64,000 nt of DNA from Snuella lapsa. GTDB taxonomy: Bacteria > Bacteroidota > Bacteroidia > Flavobacteriales > Flavobacteriaceae. Made by a program: the position numbers and the translations under genes. This document shows, in pieces, positions 54,575 through 64,000 of the stretch. Position 1 is the stretch's first letter, and the number at the start of each line of letters is the position of its first letter. Under the pieces are notes generated by a model that made no database searches, was not told the DNA's origin, and worked only from the letters and a program-made list of their open reading frames with translations. The stretch spans positions 15,349-79,348 of the forward strand of contig NZ_BAABCY010000012.1 of NCBI RefSeq assembly GCF_039539345.1, in the 5' to 3' direction.

Positions 54575-54722
54575 ACGTTTAAATTTTAGTAATTAATTTA
54601 TTTTATTGTAATTATAAAATTAAGAACGTGTGCAACCACTCCTTACACTCGTTCTCACATTAAAAATTTTAAACATTTCCTTTTGTGAAGTAATTTTTAA
54701 AATTTCTTAATGCTCGTTTCAT
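54572..54722 (-). promoter_or_regulatory. Leader with competing hairpins; GTG start of the sulfatase in the stem
   Basis: CACACGTT (54572-54579) and AACGTGTG (54625-54632) form a perfect 8-bp stem whose end is the GTG start codon. The segment 54623-54633 can instead pair with ACACTCGTTCT (54645-54655): nine pairs, one wobble, one mismatch. A large upstream hairpin joins 54658-54676 and 54693-54712. The element aligns over its whole length with the etfA leader at 26498-26640. The start-codon pairing differs by a compensated change (CAT/ATG there, CAC/GTG here). Confidence 0.6.
54669..54722 (-). CDS. Possible 17-residue leader peptide upstream of the sulfatase
   Basis: ATG at 54722 to TAA at 54669 reads MKRALRNFKNYFTKGNV, matching the etfA leader peptide at 12 of 17 positions, with K/K and G/G codons differing silently. 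It lies at the same place in the related leader element. Whether it is translated is unknown. Confidence 0.4.
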   Translation of the reverse strand: MKRALRNFKNYFTKGNV

Positions 54723-54754
54723 TAATTTGTTATTATTAATCACATTACCAAATA

Positions 54755-56338
54755 CTATTCTGAAGAAACACTTTCATTGTTTCCTACTAATGCTTCCAAA
54801 GCTTCAATTTTAAACTTATCGATCTCAGGGGTTCTATGCTCTTTTTTTATAATAGTGTATAGTTGTTCAATAATCTCTGGATGTGCATCTGCTATGTCAT
54901 TCTGTTCAGCAATATCTACATCCAAATCATACAATTCAACTTTCGCATTGCCTTTCTTTATATCTTTCCACACCATCTTCCATTTCCCCATTCTAACAGC
55001 AACTTGTCCGCTATATTCCGGAAATTCCCAATACAGGTAATCATGTTCCTTTTGATCATTATTCTGGACAAGGGTGTTGTAAAAACTAATACCATCTGTA
55101 GTATCTGGCGATTTAATTTGAGCCACATCACACAGCGTAGGCATAACATCCCAAAAGGCAGAGATATGATCGGTAGTAGAACCTGCTTTTACCTTACCTG
55201 GCCATGATGCGATCATAGGCACCCGAATACCGCCTTCGTAAACAAAACCTTTGCCCCGACCATACTCACTTCTAAACGGTTTGGCACTGTCAAACCAAGG
55301 AGAATCTGTTCCTCCATTATAGGTAGGGCCATTGTCGGAAGTAAATATTATAAGGGTGTTATCGTATTTTCCCGTTGCTTTTAAGTGTGCTATTAGCTTC
55401 CCTATATTCTCATCTAAATAAGACACCATAGCAGCATAGGTCGCTTTTGGGAAACGGTTCGGGAAATACCCTTTATTCCCTATATATGGCGGTTCCTCAC
55501 CAAACTTTTTAATATAGTAATCTACCCAGCGCTTAGGTGCTTGTAAAGGCATATGTGGAATGGGTGACGCCCAATAGATAAAGAAAGGATCGTCTTCCTT
55601 TACCGAATCAACAAAACCAATCATTTTTTCATAAGATACATCCGGTGCGTAATATGGCTGCGTATATTTGGCATAACTTTCCACAGCATTCGGATCGGCA
55701 TCCTTATCTATTTTTGTGTTAGGCGCTACAGTATCATTAGCTAAATGGAAACGCTTTTCATTTTCATATAAATGCAAAGGTGTATAGGTGTGTGCCTGAC
55801 GCTGACAGTTGTACCCAAAAAAGTAATCGAATCCCATAGTGGTAGGGATCGATTGGGTATGCGGTGCACCTAGTCCCCATTTACCAAACATTCCAGTAGT
55901 ATAGCCCGATTGCTTTAATAACTTGGCAATGGTAATGGTATTGGATGGTAACGGACGTTGTCCTTCCAAGGTAGAATCGGCTGCCACTTTACGATAGTTC
56001 CATACATCTCCAGGTTCACCACGTTGCCACTCGTCGTTCCCTCTAATATAAGAATGCCCCATATGGGTGCCTGTAAGCAATGACGATCTAGCTGGAGCAC
56101 ATACAGGCGCTCCCGTATAGTGCTGTGTAAAGAGCATTCCGTTCTTAGCCAATAAATCGATATTAGGGGTTTCTATTTTTTCCTGACCATAGGCGCCTAC
56201 TTCGGCATAACCGAGATCATCCGCCAAAATGTAAATTATATTAGGTTTAACCTGAGTCTCTACTGTCGTTTTCTTTTCAGAATGACATGATATGACCAAT
56301 AAAATCAATAAAAAACAGATGCTGTGTTTAAAATTCAT
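54755..56338 (-). CDS. Type I sulfatase, lipoprotein
   Basis: This 527-residue sulfatase has lipobox Cys18, metal Asp40-Asp41 (ADDLG) and the motif CAPAR at 80-84. TSDNGPTYNGG and GFVYEGGIRVPM are present. It resembles the arylsulfatase-A type of S1 sulfatases common in marine PULs. It lies between SusD (upstream) and the second sulfatase (180 bases downstream). Together they indicate a sulfated substrate for the locus. Confidence 0.88.
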   Translation of the reverse strand: MNFKHSICFLLILLVISCHSEKKTTVETQVKPNIIYILADDLGYAEVGAYGQEKIETPNIDLLAKNGMLFTQHYTGAPVCAPARSSLLTGTHMGHSYIRGNDEWQRGEPGDVWNYRKVAADSTLEGQRPLPSNTITIAKLLKQSGYTTGMFGKWGLGAPHTQSIPTTMGFDYFFGYNCQRQAHTYTPLHLYENEKRFHLANDTVAPNTKIDKDADPNAVESYAKYTQPYYAPDVSYEKMIGFVDSVKEDDPFFIYWASPIPHMPLQAPKRWVDYYIKKFGEEPPYIGNKGYFPNRFPKATYAAMVSYLDENIGKLIAHLKATGKYDNTLIIFTSDNGPTYNGGTDSPWFDSAKPFRSEYGRGKGFVYEGGIRVPMIASWPGKVKAGSTTDHISAFWDVMPTLCDVAQIKSPDTTDGISFYNTLVQNNDQKEHDYLYWEFPEYSGQVAVRMGKWKMVWKDIKKGNAKVELYDLDVDIAEQNDIADAHPEIIEQLYTIIKKEHRTPEIDKFKIEALEALVGNNESVSSE

Positions 56339-56410
56339 AAAGTGTGTATTTCAATTATCGTTTTAAAGTACAAGTATACGAGTAATTCCCCTATTCCACC
56401 AGAAAATAAG

Positions 56411-56440
56411 GAGGGATGATTCTTTTGTAAATCACCCCTC
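56411..56440 (-). terminator. Hairpin after susD of the second locus
   Basis: GAGGGATGATT (56411-56421) and AATCACCCCTC (56430-56440) pair at ten of eleven positions. On the minus strand only a weak T-run follows, so it may be an attenuator or 3' processing site between SusD and the sulfatases. Confidence 0.5.
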
Positions 56441-56456
56441 ATTACTTAATTTAATT

Positions 56457-58235
56457 TTATTCCCATCCCGAATTTTGTGTCAATTCCGGATTTAATACAA
56501 TCTGATCGGATGGTATAGGTTCTAAATAATAGTGCTCAGGCACCCCGGGAGGTACACCCCAAGGAGACACATACCCTTCGGATGCTCCTCCCTGTATTGG
56601 CAAATTATTGCCGTAATCGGCATTCTTTACCCATCTTCCTAGTTTTTCATCGTCGCCATATTCAACCAACTTTTTCCATCGTTTAATATCGAAAACGCGT
56701 CCTAAGCCTTCCGCCAAAAATTCAATACCTCTTTCTCTTCGTATTTCCCATAATTCGGGCGCTACGTCAGCATCTCTCGTAGGGTCATTTGGAATATTAG
56801 CCAAATCTAAAGGCGCTACAGCACCTCTAGCTCTTAACTTATTAATCGTCTTATCTGCAACTTCCTGAGTAAATTGTCCCAGCTCATACATGGCTTCGGC
56901 ATAATTCAAGAACACCTCTCCCATTCTAAAAGTAGGAGCGTCGTGCGAATCCCGATTCTGCAAACGACTAATTTTATTAGAAAATTTGTAAAATGCATAC
57001 CCTGTATAGGTTACATTAAATCCATGGCCTTCATTGAATTTTCTAAAGTGTGGAGAGGTTCTAACTACAAGTCCTCGCCAGTTAATTGTTGGCAATGTTT
57101 TATGTTCGTCATCACTCAATGTAGCCATTAAGTCTATATACTCCCTGCTTTTTGGATCGCTGTCGTATTCCCATGTTAATTGATTTCTACCTCCGGTATC
57201 CACTCTAAATGGCGGAGGGGTATTAAAATACAATCTGTGATCTCTGTTTCTAAACTCATCGTAGGCATCTTGTTCGCCATCAAAAAGCGGACTCGTATGA
57301 ATGGTTTGACCATCTAAACACAAATATTGATCTACGGCCTTTTTGGTAAGGTCTCTGTGTCCAATAGAGCTTCTATTGTAATGCGACCATCTACCGTTCA
57401 AGATACCAAACTCATAGGCTTTGTAAAGCAGCACGCCTTGTACCCCCTGTAGGGATTCACTATTGAATACCTCATCGTAGTTAGGGTGCAACTCAGGGTG
57501 TGCCGCAATAAGTTTCGCTCCCGCATCAACACTGGCTTGCAAATAAGTTGCTTCTCCTCCCAGGCCATGATACTTTCTCCAGGTACCTTCATAGAGTCCA
57601 AACCTAGAGATCAATGCTCTAACAACATCGGTATTTACCGTATTATCCCCATTGCCACTCGGGCTAATTAAACTCTCAGCTTCTGTAAGGTCGTTAAGAA
57701 TATTCTGTGCCAATTGATCTCTCGGTGTCTTTGGGCCAAACAACTCTTCATCTGCTTCTGTTAATGCTCTGTCCACCCATGGTACTTCACCATAATTAGC
57801 TATTAGTTCTACGTACACATAGGCTCTAAAGAACAACCCTACACCTCTCCAATGGTCTTTTTCACTGTCTGTTAACTGGCTATTCTCAATATTGTCCAAC
57901 ATTAAGTTTGCACGTCTAATATTAACATACGAGTTATTCCATAAACCAGAAGACGACGGCACGGTTTTACGCTGCCATAACAGCTCATGTCCAACGGTTC
58001 CGGCATTATTAACCATTAGATCACTTCCCATTTCTCTAAGAATTGGTGCAAAATCCCAATAACCTGGTAAAATATTAGCATAGAGCGACCAGGCATAGGT
58101 CTCAAAATTAGCATTGGTCGTAAATGTTGTAGAAACCGTTAACTGATCTTTCGGCAACTTTTCAAGAAAACTCTCACTACAACTACTAAAGACAAGTAGT
58201 AACAAAACGGCCATTATTTTATATATATTTTTCAT
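56457..58235 (-). CDS. SusD/RagB-like outer-membrane lipoprotein
   Basis: This 592-residue lipoprotein (Cys19 in FSSCSESFLEKLPKDQLT) has the SusD helical repeats and C-terminal domain (RERGIEFLAEGLGRVFDIKRWKKL region near 510-535). It is the partner of the SusC encoded 10 bases upstream, and looks intact although that SusC is interrupted. The long form of about 590 residues is typical of glycan loci, in contrast to the SusD-like_2 protein of the first locus. Confidence 0.9.
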   Translation of the reverse strand: MKNIYKIMAVLLLLVFSSCSESFLEKLPKDQLTVSTTFTTNANFETYAWSLYANILPGYWDFAPILREMGSDLMVNNAGTVGHELLWQRKTVPSSSGLWNNSYVNIRRANLMLDNIENSQLTDSEKDHWRGVGLFFRAYVYVELIANYGEVPWVDRALTEADEELFGPKTPRDQLAQNILNDLTEAESLISPSGNGDNTVNTDVVRALISRFGLYEGTWRKYHGLGGEATYLQASVDAGAKLIAAHPELHPNYDEVFNSESLQGVQGVLLYKAYEFGILNGRWSHYNRSSIGHRDLTKKAVDQYLCLDGQTIHTSPLFDGEQDAYDEFRNRDHRLYFNTPPPFRVDTGGRNQLTWEYDSDPKSREYIDLMATLSDDEHKTLPTINWRGLVVRTSPHFRKFNEGHGFNVTYTGYAFYKFSNKISRLQNRDSHDAPTFRMGEVFLNYAEAMYELGQFTQEVADKTINKLRARGAVAPLDLANIPNDPTRDADVAPELWEIRRERGIEFLAEGLGRVFDIKRWKKLVEYGDDEKLGRWVKNADYGNNLPIQGGASEGYVSPWGVPPGVPEHYYLEPIPSDQIVLNPELTQNSGWE

Positions 58236-58245
58236 CGCTTAATAA

Positions 58246-61200
58246 TTAAAAAGTTAAGTTTAAACCAACAGAATAGCTCCTAAGGTAAGGATAGATACCA
58301 CCACTTCCCTGGGTAGCCAATTCGGTATTTATTCCATCAGGATAATCGTTAAAACTAAACAGGTTCTCTCCGGCTATATATATACGTAACTTGTCTATCT
58401 TGTTCTTCTTTAAAATGGTTTCCGGAATGGAATATCCTAAAGTTAAGTTCTTTATCCTCAAATACGCACCATTTAACATATACTTGGTTTGTGTAGTTCT
58501 ACTAATGCCATAATTAACGCCGCCCAACGGGTAGTTTCTCGGGAAAAAGGCATCTTGATTGTCTGGCGTCCAATAATCCAGTTGTGATTTATACACTACT
58601 GAAAACTCATCCAGATAAGGAAAACGCACACGGTTATTCAAGTAGATATCTCTTTTCCCCACTCCATTAGCTAAGAAAGAAAAATCAAAATTCTTGTAAC
58701 TAAAGTTTCCAAAGAAACCATATTGGTAGCGCCTGGTACTATTACCTATTATCTTTCTATCTCCCGGGTTTTCAAGAGTGTTATTCCCATCGGTTATAAT
58801 GCCATCGCCATCAAGATCCACATACTTTATATCTCCCGGATTCTGATTACGTCCTTCCCAATGCGGTATCCCTTCTTTCAAGGTTCCCCCTGTTAAATAG
58901 TTAGGGCTTGAAGGATCTTCATTCAATGTACCCGGTTCAAAATCATCGATCGTATAATAACCATCTGTCGTATACCCCCAAATCTCACCTAACTTTCGTC
59001 CTACATAATACTGGCTCAATAAACCGGCAGGATTATCGAACTTGGTTATTTTAGATTGGTAATCGTATAAGGTCGCTCCTATGCTATATTTAAAATCTCC
59101 GATCTTATCATTCCAGGTCAATGCCAACTCCCATCCCGAAGATTCCAGATCAGCTACATTTTCCAAAGGCGCGGATGCTCCTAAAATAGCCGGAAGTTCT
59201 GCTCCCGGAGCTAACATATCCAAAGTTTTCCTTTTAAACCAATCGAAAGAAGTCGACAACCTGCTCTTAAAAAAGGCAGCATCTACACCCAAATTCAATG
59301 TCTGTACGGTCTCCCAGGTAAAAGCAGAACTCACCAAGTTTGGCAACTGCAATGTTGAGTATCGTGTTCCTGTATCTTCATTTAACCAGTTAACAGTTTG
59401 CGTTCCTCCATAATCGGTAATGCCTAAGCCGGGAACGGCTGGATACAACGAGGAAGTGTTTTGGTTTCCAATTTCTCCCCACGACCCTCTTAACTTAAGA
59501 CTGGACAAGAAGTCTAAAGATTCCATAAAGGATTCTCTTCCTAAATGCCAACCGGCTGAGAACGATGGAAAAAACCCAAAACGGTTACCATCAGGAAATC
59601 TAGACGAACCGTCATAACGTCCACTTACTTCTAAAAAGTATTTTTCGTCAAAGTTGTAATTAAATCTTCCAAAATACCCTAATACAGACCACTCTCCATA
59701 AGAATCATCGGTCGCTTGGTTACCAGTAGCCCCTGAAAGCGAAGGTAAATCCACATTAATCAGGCCGTTTCTTTGCGCATCAAAACTTTCAAAACTACTT
59801 TCTTCATTATTTATACCAGCTAGTACACTAAAGTTATGCTTATTTATATCCATTGTATATTTTCCATACAAGTTCAAAGCATTATATTCTGTCTGTGTAT
59901 TTTCCTTTCTAAAGAACGTATTAACCGGGTCTACGGCATTTAGAACAAATCATTCCGGGTTTGCCGTTAAGATCTGATTATCACTCGTTGTTCTTGTATA
60001 ATTTCTTTTCTCAAAAGTATACTCTCCTACTATATTTAAACCTTTAACCAGGTTATAGTCCAACTTTTGAAAAAACCGGATATTATCATTTAAAATTTTA
60101 GGAGCTACCTTTAACAACTCCCTGTTCGCCGGTGTATCGTAAGGCACCTCGGTACCATCGTCTAATACAAAATTTCCTTTAGCTGGTGTATAAGGGTTAA
60201 AGCTAATAGAGTTACTAAAACTCCCCAAAGGTGTTCTTCTTGTACTATATCTATAAATGATATTGGTAGTCGATGTTAATTTTGAAGTCAGGTTACTGGT
60301 TAACGCGGCATTGACATTGTATTTTCTATAACTATCATTTCTGGTTACGATAATACCATCTTCATCACTATAACCTGCCGAAACACGGTAACTCGATTTT
60401 TCTCCGCCTCCACTAAAATTAAAATTGTGAATTTGTGTTAATCCGAGATCATTTATCCATTCTCCTATTAGATCGGTATCTGCTAAAGGATACCTTAGCC
60501 CGTCCAATTCAGCATAACCTTCCGGGTAAGCCCCCGGATTCGTTTTATATTCTTCTAAAAAATCAACCCAGGCAGGGATATTTTGTCCGGTCCAAAATGG
60601 ATTTGTTCCCCAATCGTTTAATGCATTTATAAAATCGTAAGTAGACGCCTTGTCGGGGATGTCCTCCGGATATGCCAAGCTAAAAGTAGAAGAATAGTTG
60701 AATTTTACCGGTTGATCTCTAGCCGGTGTTTTTGTGGTGATCAAAATAACACCGAAAGCTGCTCTGGCTCCATAAATGGATGTGGCCGAAGCGTCTTTTA
60801 AAACGGTAATGGATTGGACATCCTGCGGGTTGATATCTTCTATCGATACAGGTACATTATTCATTAAGATCAGAGGACTTCCTCCATTTATAGATGTTGT
60901 TCCCCTAATATTAATTCCTAAACCCGAAGCTCCCGGCTGTCCTGAATTTGTGGTGATTTGCAAACCGGGAATGGTTCCTTGTATTGCTGCAATAGGATTG
61001 GTAACCGGACGGTTCCCTAAAACATCTTCCATATCTACAGCCCCAGTGGCCCCTGTTACATTGGCTTTTTTCTGGGTTCCAAATCCTACAACCACAACCT
61101 CCGCCAATTCAGCGGCGTTCTCTACTAAGGTCACTTTTATATCGGTTTGATTGCCAACAATGATCTCCTTAGTTAAAAATCCAACATAGGATACTACCAG

Positions 61201-61770
61201 AATAGCATCCTGACCCGCAACGGTTAAAGAAAATTTACCGTCAAAATCCGATTGGATACCATTAGTGGTGCCCTTTTCCAAAACATTAGCCCCTGGTAAT
61301 GGTTGCCCATTCGAGTCCAATATGGTTCCAGTAACCTCTATCTCTTGTGGCAACTCCTCAACATCATCACTTTTAATAGTTTCATCAATTGATATGCCAG
61401 GCTTTTTTTTGGCTTTAAGAATAATTTGCTTATCGACAACTTTATACGCTATGTCAAAATCCTTAAACAGCTTTTTTAATACATCAGACATACGCTCTTT
61501 TTCAACACTCAGCGTGGTTCTCTTTTGATAATCAACTTCCTTATCCTTATATATGAATTTAAATTCTGTGAGGGATTCAATTTTATCCAATACCCTTTCT
61601 AAACTCACGTTTTCCAGATCTAAGGTAATCCTTGTTTTCTGGGCATACGATTCATTAGCTTGTAACTGAAACAAAGAAACTATTAAAAAAAGCGTAGTCA
61701 GTTTCATTTTTAAATCAAAATTTAACGGAAAAGAAGCCCAGGACTTCTTTAACTTAAGTCGTATTTTCAT
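58246..61770 (-). pseudogene. SusC-like TonB-dependent transporter interrupted by an in-frame TGA
   Basis: ATG 61770 (MKIRLKLKKSW) starts the likely protein; longer starts reach 61839. It has an STN domain, a carboxypeptidase-regulatory-like domain and a plug with AEVVVVGFGTQ. Translation stops at TGA 59950-59952 after LTANPE. The same frame then continues without another stop (FVLNAVDPVNTFFRK) through the rest of the barrel to 58246. Total with the stop read as one residue is about 1174 from 61770. A Trp (TGG) is expected there, so a single G-to-A change explains it. This could be a true nonsense mutation, a sequencing error, or rarely read-through. The gene is otherwise complete. Confidence 0.85.
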
Positions 61771-61947
61771 ATTTTTGTTTTGTATTATGTGGTTAATCAT
61801 TTGTTTAATCACTGATCTGTAAATCGGAGGGTGCTGCAACCACCTTCCGTTTTTTATTTCAAAAGAAACACACAGTGACTATTTTAGTTTGTTGAGATGT
61901 TGTGTTACTTCATAGGCAGTACGTTGTTTTGAATGGTTAGTTATAAA

Positions 61948-63141
61948 TTATTTAATTGTTATCAGGTTGTTTCTAATGGTATAGTCTATAGAGTGAAGTT
62001 CATCAATGTATTTTAAGACTTCCTCAATAGTCTCAATATCAAACGTAGCCGTAATAAAATCTTTGCCTAACACTTTATTGTTATTTTGTATGACCACATT
62101 ATAGTGCCTTTCCAATTTTTTGACGATATCGTCAAAAGGGATATGTTTTAATACGATCTTGCCTTTAATCCAGGCCGTATGCATTTCTATATCGGCTTTA
62201 TCGATAGTAATGTTACCATAGTTCTTATCATATGCTGCTTTGAATCCTGGTTCTAAGAACGTCGCTGTCTCCGAACTATAGGTCGACTCTGCTTTATATA
62301 TACTTACAGATCCTTCAACCAACACTGTGTTAATGGTTTCATCCTCTGGGTACGACGACACATTAAACTGAGTTCCCAACACCCTCACATCAATCGCATT
62401 GGCATTAACTACAAATGGGTGTTCGGCATCTTTAGCTACATCAAAATAGGCTTCGCCTTCTAAAAATACCCGTCTGTTCTCACCTTTAATAAACTTTACA
62501 GGGTATTTAAGAGACGTCCCTGCGTTAAGGTTTACTCTTGTTCCGTCTGATAACGTAATTTTAAAACGTTTACCGTAAGGAACTGTTAATGTATTGTACA
62601 CCAAGGTATCTTTTTCTGCCCCATTTGTGTAAACTAATTGATTTCCTTTTTGGGACACTACAATATTACCTTTCGCGTCAACTATATCTGATGATTCGTT
62701 TAATCTTATAATCTCAATGCTTCCATCTTCTAATTGAAGCGTAATGCTTTCACTGGGTAAAACAGACTCAAATGGCTTATTAAAGTACGTTTTTTGTAGC
62801 AAATATCCAATTCCCAGAAGCAAAACTATTAGTGCTGCATATTTAAATATCCTATACATTATGCGTATTGGTCGACGTTCAAAATCAATACTCTTTGCTT
62901 TAGGCTCCAACGGGTGTTCCAATTTTTCAACCACATTTTTCCATGCACTATCTATATCTACATGCTCAATAAATCCAATGCGTTGTGATTTCTTATAAAA
63001 TTGCAGATAATTAGTAAACAGCTTCTTGTTCTCTGGAGTTTCCTGCAACCATGCCTTTAAGTCTTTAAGTTGACTTTTACTTATGCTGTTTGCTGTGAAA
63101 GCTGCGATTAGCTTTAAAATAGGATCGTTGACCTTGCTCAT
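61948..63141 (-). CDS. FecR-type anti-sigma factor
   Basis: This 397-residue protein has a cytoplasmic N-terminal part, a membrane helix near residue 100, a FecR domain (LQLEDGSIEIIRLNES to VRVLGTQFNVSSY) and a C-terminal DUF4974 domain. It is encoded between the ECF sigma factor and the interrupted SusC and would relay the substrate signal from SusC's STN domain. Confidence 0.9.
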   Translation of the reverse strand: MSKVNDPILKLIAAFTANSISKSQLKDLKAWLQETPENKKLFTNYLQFYKKSQRIGFIEHVDIDSAWKNVVEKLEHPLEPKAKSIDFERRPIRIMYRIFKYAALIVLLLGIGYLLQKTYFNKPFESVLPSESITLQLEDGSIEIIRLNESSDIVDAKGNIVVSQKGNQLVYTNGAEKDTLVYNTLTVPYGKRFKITLSDGTRVNLNAGTSLKYPVKFIKGENRRVFLEGEAYFDVAKDAEHPFVVNANAIDVRVLGTQFNVSSYPEDETINTVLVEGSVSIYKAESTYSSETATFLEPGFKAAYDKNYGNITIDKADIEMHTAWIKGKIVLKHIPFDDIVKKLERHYNVVIQNNNKVLGKDFITATFDIETIEEVLKYIDELHSIDYTIRNNLITIK

Positions 63142-63207
63142 TATTTGACCTCTTGTATATTATATATACCTTAAGACCAAAAATGGGTGAAAAAAAAATA
63201 ACTTTTT

Positions 63208-63762
63208 TTAAACCAGAAGAATTAAAACAATAGCATCCAACGAATTACGAAGTTGTTTTAAGGCTCTTGAATAGTGCGTTTTTACCGTATTTACAGATAT
63301 ACCCAAGTGCTGTGCTGCCTCCTTATATTTCATATTTTGCAAAACAATCGCTTTAAAAACACCTTTACTCTTTTCAGGAAGCGCTTCAATTTCTTTATAT
63401 AATTTCTTTTTCTCCTTTTCAACCGTAGCCATATCTGGCATTTCTTCTTCTATTAAGATGTCCAAATGTTGGTCTATTATTTCAAAACGATATTTCGATT
63501 GCTTTTTTAACACTTGAAGCGTATTATTTTTAACTGCCTTAAAAAGATAGGGGCCAATAGTGTTATTGAAACTCATAAAGGTCTTGTCATCCCACAACTT
63601 AACAAATAGTTCTTGTACAATATCTTCTGCTAACGAAAAAGAACCACAATATTTTAATGAATAAACACTTAAAGGCATATAATACAGATCAAATAGTTCC
63701 TTGAACGCTAAAGCATCTCCACTTTTGAGCTTTTCTAGTAACTTTAAATCTCTTGACCGCAT
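63208..63762 (-). CDS. ECF RNA polymerase sigma factor (FecI-type)
   Basis: This 184-residue sigma factor has region 2 (AFKELFDLYYMPLSVYSLKY...VKLWDD) and region 4 (ALPEKSKGVFKAIVLQNMKYKEAA followed by VNTVKTHYSRALKQL). It is the first gene of the second sigma/FecR/SusC/SusD locus and probably activates it. Confidence 0.92.
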   Translation of the reverse strand: MRSRDLKLLEKLKSGDALAFKELFDLYYMPLSVYSLKYCGSFSLAEDIVQELFVKLWDDKTFMSFNNTIGPYLFKAVKNNTLQVLKKQSKYRFEIIDQHLDILIEEEMPDMATVEKEKKKLYKEIEALPEKSKGVFKAIVLQNMKYKEAAQHLGISVNTVKTHYSRALKQLRNSLDAIVLILLV

Positions 63763-63883
63763 AGAACAATTTAGAATTGCAGGAAATATTTAAAATATGA
63801 GACTATTTAAATTTCAAAAACTAATTTTAAACAGCCTCTAAGACGACGCTAATATAAATTAACGTGAATCTCGGATAAGAAAA

Positions 63884-63943
63884 AAGTGTTTTTATTTTAG
63901 TTTATTATATTGATATTCAGTATATTAATCAATAAAAACACTT
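63884..63943 (+). repeat. Perfect 13-bp inverted repeat just upstream of the transposase start
   Basis: AAGTGTTTTTATT (63884-63896) and AATAAAAACACTT (63931-63943) are perfect inverted repeats, with a second TTGAT/ATCAA pairing inside the loop. The stem ends 3 bases before the ATG at 63947 and could limit transposase translation from read-through transcripts. Confidence 0.65.
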
Positions 63944-63946
63944 CAA

Positions 63947-64000
63947 ATGCTTAGAGATAAAGTTACTGAATTCTTTGTAGAATTGGACGATTTCTACAAA
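63947..64000 (+). mobile_element. 5' end of a probable IS982-type transposase (runs off the right edge)
   Basis: The 18 visible codons read MLRDKVTEFFVELDDFYK. Many IS982 transposases start with a K-x-T/I-E-x-F-x-x-x-D-D-F motif, which this matches. The insertion sequence's left end must lie between the sigma-factor start (63762) and this ATG, but I could not identify its terminal repeat with confidence. The call rests on a short sequence. Confidence 0.5.

Noticed and set aside
59950..59952. TGA as a selenocysteine or recoded codon
   Set aside because: The position calls for Trp in SusC proteins, other genes end normally with TGA (for example the LolD-type ATPase), and no selenocysteine machinery is seen.

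Overview
The window reads as a chromosomal piece of a marine flavobacterium (Bacteroidota). It is AT-rich, carries two SusC/SusD loci each preceded by an ECF sigma factor and a FecR anti-sigma factor, has many lipoproteins, several CxPxR sulfatases, and a giant protein ending in a type IX secretion (gliding-type) C-terminal domain. No rRNA, tRNA or CRISPR array was seen. Most genes lie on the minus strand, so the layout below is given left to right but transcription mostly runs right to left.

Region 1 (1-17,017). At the left edge is the start of a minus-strand gene with a Cys-rich N-terminus followed by a twin-arginine motif. Then comes a long, tight minus-strand gene series, read from 17,017 down to 937: a tandem molybdate/tungstate-type binding lipoprotein, a class III PLP enzyme resembling the (R)-1-hydroxy-2-aminoethylphosphonate ammonia-lyase family, ModB- and ModC-like transporter subunits, a MoaD-like protein ending in Gly-Gly, a MoeB/ThiF-like activating enzyme, an FtsX-type permease with a LolD-type ATPase, a 1460-residue PQQ-propeller lipoprotein, a membrane-anchored protein of unknown function, a double SGNH hydrolase and a membrane-bound AraC-type regulator. 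It looks like a Mo/W-cofactor-linked envelope system whose oxidoreductase is not in view.

Region 2 (17,195-22,371). A GH123-type glycosidase, a sulfatase and a GH20 hexosaminidase form a small operon for sulfated N-acetylhexosamine glycans.

Region 3 (22,438-30,859). A dimethylglycine/sarcosine dehydrogenase-like flavoprotein, EtfB, EtfA, a membrane Fe-S oxidoreductase (DgcB-like) and formyltetrahydrofolate deformylase form an N-methyl-glycine demethylation module: electrons pass through ETF to the membrane, and one-carbon units leave as formate. An XRE-cupin regulator is divergent from it.

Region 4 (30,938-45,420). An ECF sigma/FecR/SusC/SusD locus with a LamG lipoprotein, a phosphodiesterase-LamG lipoprotein, a MORN protein and a T9SS-secreted multidomain protein. 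It has no recognisable glycosidase.

Region 5 (45,492-53,140). A 2-aminoethylphosphonate catabolic cluster: phnA, phnY, phnW, an XRE-cupin regulator paralogous to that of region 3, and an organophosphate-type MFS transporter, with a divergent glycine-oxidase-like flavoprotein whose 5' end looks frameshifted.

Region 6 (53,147-63,762). A second ECF sigma/FecR/SusC/SusD locus with two sulfatases; its SusC is interrupted by an in-frame TGA where Trp is expected. The last 54 bases begin what looks like an IS982-type transposase.

The most unusual signal cuts across regions. Four minus-strand genes (the PQQ lipoprotein, etfB, etfA and a sulfatase) are preceded by related 90-150 base leaders whose final hairpin contains the start codon. 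The pairing changes in step with the start codon (CAT with ATG, CAC with GTG). Two of the leaders have a second, competing hairpin and encode nearly the same 17-residue peptide. This resembles translational attenuation and I do not recognise it as a named element.
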